Source of the DNA: an uncultured Clostridia bacterium
Lineage (GTDB): Bacteria > Bacillota > Clostridia > Christensenellales > UBA1242
Assembly: GCA_934747385.1 (NCBI GenBank)
Contig: CAKVGK010000001.1
Location: 124,001-188,000, forward strand
DNA: 64,000 nt
Reading direction: 5' to 3'
This document shows positions 51,834 through 59,400 of the stretch, in pieces; the stretch's first letter is position 1; every line of letters begins with the position of its first letter. The position numbers and the translations under genes are program-made. A model generated the notes under the pieces. The model searched no databases. It was not told the DNA's origin and saw nothing but the letters and a program-made list of their open reading frames with translations.

Positions 51834-52451
51834 ATGAATTTAATATCAATGATGGCTAAAAACATATCAAGCCAAGAAAAAATAATTGAACAAAAGAAAA
51901 ATGAACTCATTCTTGAAAAGGAAAAATTGGCAGCTTTAATGCAAAAGAAAGTTACAATAAATTTGGGTGACTTAATCAAAGAACTTCAAGCCTTGTTTAA
52001 TGCCAATGGCACAATTCAAATAGAGTATAAAATTGCAGAAACAAGCGGAATGTCAACAAAAAATATCAAATCTGTTGAAGAATTTATCAACAGCATTGCT
52101 TACGATGGCTACTTTTTAAAATCCAAAATTTCAATATACTACAACATGCCAGAAAACAGTGCTTACAACAATTACATTTATTTAAAAACAATTGAGCAGC
52201 CAAACCTAAAAGCCGTTCAAAATGATGGCAAAACCCTTGCCGAACACTGCAGTTTGTGCTCTTACATTCAAAGTTTCACATTCAGTGAAGAAAAGGAATT
52301 GATAGTTGACAAAGACATTGAAAGCGTCAACATAAGCATACCTTATGCCGATTTAGTGAACAAAACTGGAGATTCTCAGTCTGGTTCAAAATTGTTCAAA
52401 GCCGCAATTTTCAACATTTTATCTTACAAAAAAGCACATGAATTGACATAA
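51834..52451 (+). CDS. Coiled-coil protein of unknown function
   Basis: The 205-residue protein begins with a coiled coil (KIIEQKKNELILEKEKLAAL) and continues into a mixed domain (LIKELQALFNANGTIQIEYK, ISIYYNMPENSAYNNYIYLK). The start follows AGGAGA. No family is recognised. It is monocistronic, with a terminator about 110 bases later. Confidence 0.6.
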   Translation: MNLISMMAKNISSQEKIIEQKKNELILEKEKLAALMQKKVTINLGDLIKELQALFNANGTIQIEYKIAETSGMSTKNIKSVEEFINSIAYDGYFLKSKISIYYNMPENSAYNNYIYLKTIEQPNLKAVQNDGKTLAEHCSLCSYIQSFTFSEEKELIVDKDIESVNISIPYADLVNKTGDSQSGSKLFKAAIFNILSYKKAHELT

Positions 52452-52560
52452 TCCAAAAATCTTTAAATTTCGCAATTTATTCATTTATAAGGTTTCTATT
52501 CAACAGCAATCTGCACTTTAATTTGCAATCACTGTGAACAAGTTTCTTGATATTCGCAAT

Positions 52561-52592
52561 AAAAAACCGCCAGCATATCTGGTGGATTTTTT
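52561..52592. terminator. Bidirectional terminator
   Basis: AAACCGCCAG pairs with CTGGTGGATTT with one weak pair, flanked by A and T runs, between two convergent genes. Confidence 0.75.
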
Positions 52593-52616
52593 AATTTCAA
52601 TTTCTGTTTTTTTGTT

Positions 52617-53687
52617 TTAATCAAGCAAGAAAAGTTTGCGGTCAATAACTTTAAAACGCTTGTCTGCAAGTTTTTCAAACATGTCCATGCTGCGGCTAGA
52701 TGGCATAATTGCCAACAATGTCACACTGCCATCGTTCACGCCATTTTTTGTTAAAGACATAAGGTTTTTTGTTATTCGCAAATCGTCCATATCCACACCA
52801 CGCACTGATTGAACGTCATCAATAGCAAGCACGCAAGACTCGCCTTTTTCCATAATACGTTTCGCTCTCTCAGTCGCCAAAACGACAGCGCGCTTTGCGT
52901 CTTCAATTGAATCTGCAAAATCGGTAACAAATTTTTCAACCCCGTTCAATTCATCAAGCACGCACTTATTTTTGTCCACAATTGTGGTGTTAACGTAAAG
53001 TTTTCTGTCAGCATTGCAAGATTTAAGCATTTCAGCAACCGTGAGTGAATTATCCATATTGTTTGCACCATAAAGATAAACACTTTCACCAATTCTAATG
53101 TTCAAGTCTTGAAATTTTGGGCTGCCAAATCCCAAAAAATTATTTGAAACAGTGTGCTTGATTTGATTGTAATCTATACGCTTTTTGTTGTAGCTTTTAA
53201 TTGGAATATTGTTAATAGTCAAAATCTTTTCCACAACTTCTGGCTTGTCTTTGTCAATTTCCACCATAAGCAAATCGCCGGTTCTCAAATTAAACTCTTC
53301 AACCAAACCTTTTATAAGTTGCAAACAAACCAGTTTGTTGTTTTGATAAGACCACAAAAGTGATGACCCCACACCAACTTCCACATAGCCGTTAACGGCA
53401 GAAATGTCCTCATCATAAGTAAACTTTGTTTCTTGCCTCAAAAAATTGGTTGGATAGGTCTGCTGTGGTGCGGCAATAAAAGCCTCAGCAAAAGGATAAC
53501 CATAATTCTTTGGTGGTCTGCCCTGCTTTGTTTTTGGAATGTGGGGCTGCCTTTTGCCTTCGCTAATCTCAATAATTTCGTTAATCAATTCATTTTTCTT
53601 TTTGCTTGTAGGTGCGTACACACCAGTTCTGCGTGCAAATTCACGCAGAGCAAAAATGCTTAATTCATTCAACTCTTCTCTTGTCAT
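52617..53687 (-). CDS. Degenerate, truncated Rho paralogue
   Basis: From ATG 53687 the protein has 356 residues. The N-terminal Rho_N-like domain (MTREELNELSIFALREFARR) and a cold-shock-like part (EFNLRTGDLLMVEI) are followed by a Rho-like core in which Walker A is replaced by YGANNMDNSLT. Later Rho segments are recognisable (LATERAKRIMEKGESCVLAI, GSVTLLAIMPSSRSMD), but the catalytic residues are changed and the protein stops before the C-terminal Q and R loops. It probably binds nucleic acid or protein without terminating transcription. TTGTACAA operators lie upstream. Confidence 0.75.
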   Translation of the reverse strand: MTREELNELSIFALREFARRTGVYAPTSKKKNELINEIIEISEGKRQPHIPKTKQGRPPKNYGYPFAEAFIAAPQQTYPTNFLRQETKFTYDEDISAVNGYVEVGVGSSLLWSYQNNKLVCLQLIKGLVEEFNLRTGDLLMVEIDKDKPEVVEKILTINNIPIKSYNKKRIDYNQIKHTVSNNFLGFGSPKFQDLNIRIGESVYLYGANNMDNSLTVAEMLKSCNADRKLYVNTTIVDKNKCVLDELNGVEKFVTDFADSIEDAKRAVVLATERAKRIMEKGESCVLAIDDVQSVRGVDMDDLRITKNLMSLTKNGVNDGSVTLLAIMPSSRSMDMFEKLADKRFKVIDRKLFLLD

Positions 53688-53730
53688 ATACCGAAAGTGT
53701 ACCATAACTAAATTTAAAAGTAAAGTATTT

Positions 53731-53871
53731 TTGTACAAAAATATTTTAAATTAAACTATATTAATAGATATTGTACAAAAACCTAAAACATTATACCTCC
53801 TCTTTAAACTATAAAATAAAATATTGCGCAAATCACCAATAATATATTTGTACAAAATGGTTTTGTACAAT
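53731..53871. promoter_or_regulatory. TTGTACAA operator cluster
   Basis: The palindrome TTGTACAA occurs at about 53731, 53771, 53848 and 53863, mostly within TTTTGTACAAAA. The four copies occupy the divergent space between the Rho-like gene and the Xre regulator. Two more stand at 57791 and 57811. Confidence 0.7.
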
Positions 53872-53969
53872 AACCACTATAAATTATTCAAAAATCAAAG
53901 TCAACAAAAATAGGTGTGATTTTTCCAAGTTTTATAAAAAGTCTAGGAATAATTACACATATTACTTGT

Positions 53970-54392
53970 ATGAATACAAGAATAAAAGAGGTTTTGGAAT
54001 CCAGCAATCTAAAAGACAAAGAATTAATTGCGCTTCTCAAGATTGATGAATCAGTTTTCTATGATTGGAAAAGTGGTTTTGTGTTTCCTGGTTTTGACAA
54101 CCTTTTAAAAATAGCCGATTATTTTTGCGTAAGCGTCGACTATTTACTTGGAAGAACAGACGATTATATTGAATATCACACAAAATCATTAATTCCTTTT
54201 GGTACTAATTTGGAAAATATCTTAAAAGATAAAGGCATTACTAAATATAGATTTTTTAAAGAATGCCAATTTGACAACAGTTTAAAAACTTCTTGGTTTA
54301 AAAAAGGCACAAAACCAAATGTTAACACTATTTTAAAGATGGCAGATTATCTAAATATTTCAACAGACGAACTTATGGGCAGAATTATTTAA
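53970..54392 (+). CDS. Double Xre-type DNA-binding regulator
   Basis: From ATG 53970 the product is 140 residues with two helix-turn-helix domains: residues 3-60 (KDKELIALLKIDESVFYDWK) and 80-140 (GITKYRFFKECQFDNSLKTS; LKMADYLNISTDELMGR). Twin HTH domains suit a palindromic operator. It is divergent from the Rho-like gene, with four TTGTACAA palindromes between, so it is the best candidate to bind them. Confidence 0.85.
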   Translation: MNTRIKEVLESSNLKDKELIALLKIDESVFYDWKSGFVFPGFDNLLKIADYFCVSVDYLLGRTDDYIEYHTKSLIPFGTNLENILKDKGITKYRFFKECQFDNSLKTSWFKKGTKPNVNTILKMADYLNISTDELMGRII

Positions 54393-54500
54393 TAATTAAG
54401 AATTTTATATTAAACAAGAAATACATATTAAAAAAACCACAAAATTTAGTTAATTTACACTTGCAAAATACCATTTATTGTGTTACAATAGCCAAGCATT

Positions 54501-55388
54501 ATGAAACAATATTGGGAAGTAATCTTGGATGCCTTGGTGGATACGGCAAAAATTTTGCCGCTTCTTTTTGTTGTTTATTATTTGATTGAATTGTTTGAAT
54601 TTAAACGTTCAAAGCAGTTCAGTGAAAACAAGTTTTTAAAAGGTAAACTCAGCCCAATTTTTGGCTCTTTGCTGGGCAGTGTGCCACAATGCGGATTTTC
54701 AATTGTTTCAACCGATTTATTCACAAAAGGCTCAATTTCTGTTGGCGCTCTGATTGCGGTTTACATTGCAACCAGTGATGAGGCAATTCCACTTATATTA
54801 GCAAACCCAGCAAAAATTAAATGGCTGTTGTTTCTTCTTGTTGTCAAAATTGTTTACGCAATCATTGTTGGATATGGAGCGATTGGTCTTTACAATTTGA
54901 TTTTTGCAAAAAACAAGCCAGTTCACACCAAAGAAGAGCACGACAGTCACCAAGTTGTTGCTGGGCATGGTTGCTGTCATCACGACATGGAAACAAAAAG
55001 TTTTGATTGGTTGCACCCTATGCTTCATTGCTTGAAGATTGGTGGATTCATTTTGATTATCAACATTTTGTTTGGTTTTATCACTAATATTTGGGTTGGA
55101 CAAGAAAATTTGAAAGTGTTCCTTGACACAAACAAATATTTGCAACCTATTTTAGCTGTTTTGGTTGGGCTTATTCCAAATTGTGCGTCAAGTGTTGTGC
55201 TTACTCAATTATTTTTGACTGGTAATGGATTTACGTTTGGTGCCCTGATTGCAGGCTTGTGCGTGAATGCAGGCCTGGGTTTGGTTGTGTTGCTCAAACA
55301 AAACAAAAATTGGCAAGAAAACTTGTTTATAATCACCGTTCTGGTTGTTTCTGGTTTGTTGATTGGCTACGCATTGATTTTTATTTAA
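54501..55388 (+). CDS. Putative metal exporter (ArsP_2-type permease)
   Basis: The 295-residue protein has about eight membrane helices, two GSLLGSVPQCGF / VGLIPNCASSVV repeats characteristic of putative 10-TM metal exporters, and a His/Cys-rich loop (HEEHDSHQVVAGHGCCHHD) that probably binds metal. Manganese or arsenic export have been suggested for the family; the substrate is open. No start ribosome binding site stands out. Confidence 0.78.
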   Translation: MKQYWEVILDALVDTAKILPLLFVVYYLIELFEFKRSKQFSENKFLKGKLSPIFGSLLGSVPQCGFSIVSTDLFTKGSISVGALIAVYIATSDEAIPLILANPAKIKWLLFLLVVKIVYAIIVGYGAIGLYNLIFAKNKPVHTKEEHDSHQVVAGHGCCHHDMETKSFDWLHPMLHCLKIGGFILIINILFGFITNIWVGQENLKVFLDTNKYLQPILAVLVGLIPNCASSVVLTQLFLTGNGFTFGALIAGLCVNAGLGLVVLLKQNKNWQENLFIITVLVVSGLLIGYALIFI

Positions 55389-55410
55389 ACAAAACATTTT
55401 TCACGATTGG

Positions 55411-55441
55411 CTTGCACCTTTAATTGGGTGCAAGTTTTTTT
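55411..55441 (+). terminator. Terminator after the permease gene
   Basis: CTTGCACC pairs with GGTGCAAG and is followed by seven T. Confidence 0.85.
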
Positions 55442-55495
55442 ATTGCGTTTTGCATATAAACCAGACAAAAGCAAATACTAACCATGGAGGAAATT

Positions 55496-55936
55496 ATGGA
55501 AAAAACAGACTTGCAACTTTTAAATCGCATATTCCAAGACGCGCAAGTTGGAATGCTTGCAATTGATAAAATTTTGAAAAAATTGGAAGATGAAAAACTT
55601 AAATCCTTATTCAAAAAGCAATTTGAGAGTTACGAAAAATTTGGTGAAAAATGCAACGCTATTGCAGTTGGAAACGACGAGGAAATCAAGGAAAACAATT
55701 TTTTTAAAAAACTTAAGCAATCCACAATGCTTTACTTTTCATTGTGGACAAACAAAACTCCCCGCCACATTGTTGAAATGATGATAACTGGCACAGTTAT
55801 GGGCATTGTTGATGCAATTAAGGCGGAAAAGGATTTTAAAACCAAAAACGAAGAGATTAAAAATCTTGTTGTTGAATTTAAGCAAATGCAGGAAGATTTT
55901 TACGAAAAATTGAAGAAACAACTTGCCAAAGTTTAA
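55496..55936 (+). CDS. Helical protein of unknown function
   Basis: The start at 55496 has GGAGG at the right distance; an upstream ATG at 55484 overlaps that site. The 146-residue product is a helical bundle-like protein (RIFQDAQVGMLAIDKILKKL, HIVEMMITGTVMGIVDAIKA) reminiscent of ferritin-like DUF2383-type proteins. No metal ligands are clear. It precedes the toxin pair by 23 bases. Confidence 0.6.
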   Translation: MEKTDLQLLNRIFQDAQVGMLAIDKILKKLEDEKLKSLFKKQFESYEKFGEKCNAIAVGNDEEIKENNFFKKLKQSTMLYFSLWTNKTPRHIVEMMITGTVMGIVDAIKAEKDFKTKNEEIKNLVVEFKQMQEDFYEKLKKQLAKV

Positions 55937-55959
55937 AAACAATTTTTAGGGGGAATGAT

Positions 55960-56151
55960 ATGAATAATCAAGTTGAAAGTTACATTGAATATCTTGGCAA
56001 AATGCAACAAGTCACAAAGCCAAAAATGCCAGAATTTGACGATAAAGCATATACTGAAAATGAATACGTTAAAGCCATTCAAACAATTGAAGAAGATTTT
56101 AAAAATACAGATTGTTTGGACTTGACAATATCTTATTTAAAAGGGGAATAA
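55960..56151 (+). CDS. Probable antitoxin of the MazF pair
   Basis: The 63-residue acidic protein (MNNQVESYIEYLGKMQQ, KNTDCLDLTISYLKGE) does not resemble classical MazE. Its stop overlaps the mazF start (TAATG), so they are translationally coupled, the normal antitoxin-toxin layout. A GGGGG start signal precedes it. Confidence 0.6.
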   Translation: MNNQVESYIEYLGKMQQVTKPKMPEFDDKAYTENEYVKAIQTIEEDFKNTDCLDLTISYLKGE

Positions 56152-56498
56152 TGGAAATTAACCGCGGTGACATTTTCTATGCAGACCTAAGCCCAGTTGT
56201 GGGCAGCGAACAAGGTGGTGTTCGCCCAGTTTTGGTTGTGCAAAACAATGTTGGCAACAAATTCAGTCCAACAGTGATTATCGCGGCAATAACCAGTCAA
56301 CTCAGCAAGGCAAAACTGCCAACACATATTGAACTTAATCATTCAAAATTCAATCTTCCTAAAGACAGCGTGGTTCTTCTTGAACAAATTCGCACACTAG
56401 ACAAGCGCCGCTTAAAGGAAAAGCTGAGCACTATTGACCCTGTTACAATGCAAAGCGTTGACGTTGCCATTTTGGTTTCTCTTGGCATAACAGCATAA
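56151..56498 (+). CDS. MazF/PemK-type endoribonuclease toxin
   Basis: The 115-residue protein reads MEINRGDIFYADLSPVVGSE, QGGVRPVLVVQNN and KDSVVLLEQIRTLDKRRL, matching MazF/NdoA mRNA interferases, including the basic catalytic residue in GGVRP. It cuts mRNA when free of antitoxin. A terminator (CACAAC/GTTGTG with T-run, 56538-56570) follows. Confidence 0.95.
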   Translation: MEINRGDIFYADLSPVVGSEQGGVRPVLVVQNNVGNKFSPTVIIAAITSQLSKAKLPTHIELNHSKFNLPKDSVVLLEQIRTLDKRRLKEKLSTIDPVTMQSVDVAILVSLGITA

Positions 56499-56537
56499 AT
56501 AACTAATTTGCTTTGCTGTCAAAAGCAAATACAATTT

Positions 56538-56570
56538 AAAAAAAGCACAACTTTATCGGTTGTGTTTTTT
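56538..56570. terminator. Terminator between mazF and spmB
   Basis: GCACAAC and GTTGTGTTTTTT form a short hairpin with A and T runs on its two sides, serving both convergent genes. Confidence 0.75.
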
Positions 56571-56593
56571 GATTAATATGTTTGTATATCTCT

Positions 56594-57100
56594 TTAAATA
56601 AATCGGCAGCAAAAACAGGCAATAATTGCACAAGCAAGATTGCAGACTAAAGCAATTGGGATTGTGAGCCCTGTTTTTTTTACTTTTGTGGAAGCAAAAT
56701 AAATGGAACTTACATAAAAGATAGTGTCGCTGCTGCCCATAACCACGCTGGCACACTTGCCAACATAACTGTCAACCCCATATTTTGCAAAAATGTCACG
56801 CAGCAGCACGTATGCCGCATTGGAACTGAATGGACGTATCAGGGTTAACTCGCAAATCTCAACCGGTATGCCCAAAAAGCGAAAAACAGGCGCTAAAAAA
56901 TTGCACAAAAGGGCGCTCAATCCGCTGTGACGAAACAATTCAACTGCCACAAACATTGCAATGATGAACGGCATCAAACTTGCCATAAGCGGCAATGCAC
57001 CTTTTGCCCCAGCCACAAAACTTGAATAGGCGTCCACGCCCTTGATGAGTGCATAAAGCATGACGCCACAAATCATAACAGGAATAAACAAATCAGCCAT
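56594..57100 (-). CDS. spmB: Spore maturation protein B
   Basis: From ATG 57100 the product has 168 residues and four to five membrane segments, with the nucleoside-recognition/Gate-type stretch LIRPFSSNAAYVLLRDIF and GSSDTIFYVSSIYFASTKVK typical of SpmB. SpmA and SpmB are required for spore core dehydration in Bacillus and Clostridium. The start overlaps the spmA stop by 8 bases. A third copy of a start codon at 57172 lacks support. Confidence 0.9.
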   Translation of the reverse strand: MADLFIPVMICGVMLYALIKGVDAYSSFVAGAKGALPLMASLMPFIIAMFVAVELFRHSGLSALLCNFLAPVFRFLGIPVEICELTLIRPFSSNAAYVLLRDIFAKYGVDSYVGKCASVVMGSSDTIFYVSSIYFASTKVKKTGLTIPIALVCNLACAIIACFCCRFI

Positions 57101-57659
57101 TTTGTTTTCTCCTTCTGTATATTGTTGCAACAAGCAAAATGCCCAAAATGGTTGGCACAAAAGTGGAAACAATTGTCGGCCACAGAATGCAACTTGGGCT
57201 TACACTGCCAGCCATTGCTCGCATGCCTATCACCGTTGTTGGCAAAAGTTGAATACCTGTGGAATTTATCACAACCAGCATAATCATTGCTCTGGTAGCC
57301 TTTTTGTCGCCGTTGTCCATGCCTCGCATTGCCTTTATTCCATAAGGTGTTGCCGCGCTGCCAATGCCGATTATGTTGGAAGCAATGTTCAAGCATATGT
57401 TCTTTTCAGTTTCCTCGTCCGTTCGTCCAAATATGTGGCGAATTGGCTTGCTTAAAATTTTGGAAAGTTTATGACTAAGTTTGCAATCGTCCATCACCTG
57501 CATTATTCCCATCCACACGGCATAAATGCCAATGAATTCAATGCACATTGTAACGCCCATTTTGCTTGCTTCCATCATTGTGCCAACAACTTTGCCAGGC
57601 GCAACCACACAAAGCATAACAAGGCTGGAAATCAACATAACAATCCAAATTTTGCTCAT
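57093..57659 (-). CDS. spmA: Spore maturation protein A
   Basis: The 188-residue membrane protein shows IYAVWMGIMQVMDDC, NIASNIIGIGSAATPYGIKA and STGIQLLPTTVIGMRA, the SpmA signatures. It forms a pair with spmB. Together with a Spo0A-like domain nearby, the pair suggests a host that sporulates or descends from sporulators. Confidence 0.92.
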   Translation of the reverse strand: MSKIWIVMLISSLVMLCVVAPGKVVGTMMEASKMGVTMCIEFIGIYAVWMGIMQVMDDCKLSHKLSKILSKPIRHIFGRTDEETEKNICLNIASNIIGIGSAATPYGIKAMRGMDNGDKKATRAMIMLVVINSTGIQLLPTTVIGMRAMAGSVSPSCILWPTIVSTFVPTILGILLVATIYRRRKQNG

Positions 57660-57790
57660 ATTATAATTTATTATGGTTTGTCCCAGTTATGAATTTTTTG
57701 TGGTTTAATTAGATAATATTGTGTTTAACTGTTAAATTTTCCTTTAAAAACTGGCTATTTTAAGGCATTTTTGAATGAACTTTAAATATT

Positions 57791-57820
57791 TTGTACAAAA
57801 TTCAATATTTTTGTACAAAA
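57791..57820. promoter_or_regulatory. TTGTACAA operators upstream of the Spo0A-like gene
   Basis: Two TTTTGTACAAAATT palindromes lie 20 bases apart, about 135 bases ahead of the Spo0A-like gene and 130 ahead of spmA on the other strand. They are the same motif as the four at 53731-53871. Confidence 0.65.
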
Positions 57821-57954
57821 TTAGTTGACATAAGTTTTTAAAAGTGGTAGTTTGTATTCAATCAACAAATATTTTTGATATAAAATTCTTGGGTTTTAAG
57901 TTGTTAATTGAAAAAATTAACATTGTTTTTGCACCCAAATAACTGGAGTAAATT

Positions 57955-58320
57955 ATGTGTAATAAACAGAATTTTTATTTTAAGCATGTGTTGCAAAACC
58001 ATTATTTCAACAAGAGTCTTTCACGCCTTGGCATTGAAACAAAATACATTGGATTTTATTATTTAAGCAACATTATGGACGAACTGATAAATAATCAAAT
58101 TAGTGTCCATTCATTCTCAAGGCAGGTTTACCCCGTCCTTGCTGAAAAATACAATAAAAGCGACTTAACCATTGAACGTGATATTCGCAATCTTATTGCC
58201 GTTAAATGGGAGACAAATTTAAAGAACAAACTATCGCACTACTGGTTCAAAGAGTATCCTCCCAGTTGTTGCCAATTTATAAGGATTATAAAACACTACT
58301 TAATTGATTATTTAATTTGA
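57955..58320 (+). CDS. Stand-alone Spo0A C-terminal-domain-like protein
   Basis: The 121-residue protein aligns by eye with the Spo0A DNA-binding domain: LGIETKYIGFYYLSNIMDEL, then RQVYPVLAEKYNKSDLTIER and DIRNLIAVKWE. It has no receiver domain. The start follows TGGAG. Spo0A binds 0A boxes to start sporulation; this free domain could compete at or extend that regulon. Two TTGTACAA palindromes lie in the leader. Confidence 0.75.
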   Translation: MCNKQNFYFKHVLQNHYFNKSLSRLGIETKYIGFYYLSNIMDELINNQISVHSFSRQVYPVLAEKYNKSDLTIERDIRNLIAVKWETNLKNKLSHYWFKEYPPSCCQFIRIIKHYLIDYLI

Positions 58321-58536
58321 GTGAGTTTTTGACGGAATTATAAATGACACAGTGCGATATTTTTTAAAATTATTTTTGAATTTTTTTATTTTTTCGCCAT
58401 TTTTTTACATTTATGTTTGACTTTATATATTTTTTTCTCTACAATAAATTAAGAAAAACAATGCAATTTTCAAACTATGTTTGATTTGTGCAAGTCTATA
58501 TAAAATTTCAATTAATCATTATTTTAGGGGTAAAAA

Positions 58537-59259
58537 GTGACAAAAAAGAAATTATCGGGTCAAACAATCACAATCATTGTGTTAGCAATCCTATTATTGC
58601 TCACATGTGTTTTGGGCGGCGTTTATGCTTATTACAGCACAAACAGCGCCAAAATTTCTGGTATTGTTTACATGGCTAACCTTAAAATTGAAATGAAAGC
58701 CAGTGGCTCTGGCTCAAGCGGTTCAAGCGAACTTTTGCACACCAACAGTTTTTACATTCCTGGGCAAGTGCTTCCAAACACTGCTCTTACTGTAACAAAC
58801 TCTTCAAACACAAACATTTACATTGCAGTTGTTTATTCCGTTAAGGCTTCTTACAACAATCCCAATGACCCTAACGACCCTAATAACGGAAAAGAAATTG
58901 AAGGGTGTGACCTGTCCAACCCACTCATTGGCATTCATGGCGACACAACTTGGTTCGACGGAAGGTTCACAAGTGCAGAACACAACACTGATTTTAGATA
59001 TCTTATGATTCCAAACCCTATTACCCCATCACAAAAAGACATTTCAGTTATTCCAGAAGGCAAACTTAAATTGAACGAAAAAATGGGCAATGACTACCAA
59101 TCCGCAACATTAACTCTCACATTCCGTGCATATGTTATTGGTAGTGACCAACAAAATTTGATTGACTCAATTAGTGCAACAGATGGCACAATAAGCGCAA
59201 AATGTAATGTAATTATGGGCGCAATATTTGAAGCATTTGATTCCAGTATCGGCTGCTAA
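58537..59259 (+). CDS. TasA-like secreted/surface protein
   Basis: Starting at GTG 58537, behind AGGGG, the 240-residue product has a signal segment (ITIIVLAILLLLTCVLGGVYAYYS) just like SipW-dependent TasA proteins, a Gly/Ser linker (ASGSGSSGSSELL), and a beta domain with TVTNSSNTNIYIAVVYSVKA. A SipW-type signal peptidase is expected elsewhere. It could be a matrix fibre or spore-surface protein. Confidence 0.72.
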   Translation: MTKKKLSGQTITIIVLAILLLLTCVLGGVYAYYSTNSAKISGIVYMANLKIEMKASGSGSSGSSELLHTNSFYIPGQVLPNTALTVTNSSNTNIYIAVVYSVKASYNNPNDPNDPNNGKEIEGCDLSNPLIGIHGDTTWFDGRFTSAEHNTDFRYLMIPNPITPSQKDISVIPEGKLKLNEKMGNDYQSATLTLTFRAYVIGSDQQNLIDSISATDGTISAKCNVIMGAIFEAFDSSIGC

Positions 59260-59294
59260 ACTTGTTGTTGGTTTTTAACAAAATAAAAACAGTA

Positions 59295-59324
59295 AAAAAC
59301 CACCAGACTATCTGGTGGTTTTTT
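59295..59324 (+). terminator. Terminator after the TasA-like gene
   Basis: AAAACCACCAG pairs with CTGGTGGTTTT, ending in T. Confidence 0.85.
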
Positions 59325-59331
59325 ATATAAC

Positions 59332-59361
59332 AAAAAACTCACCTTCGTTTGATGAGTTTTT
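59332..59361 (-). terminator. Terminator after tex
   Basis: AAAAACTCA and TGAGTTTTT form a 9-bp stem 40 bases after the tex stop, with a T-run on the minus strand. Confidence 0.75.
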
Positions 59362-59400
59362 GTTGTTAGTAACCCTTTGTTTTAGTTAGAAAATTGCTTT

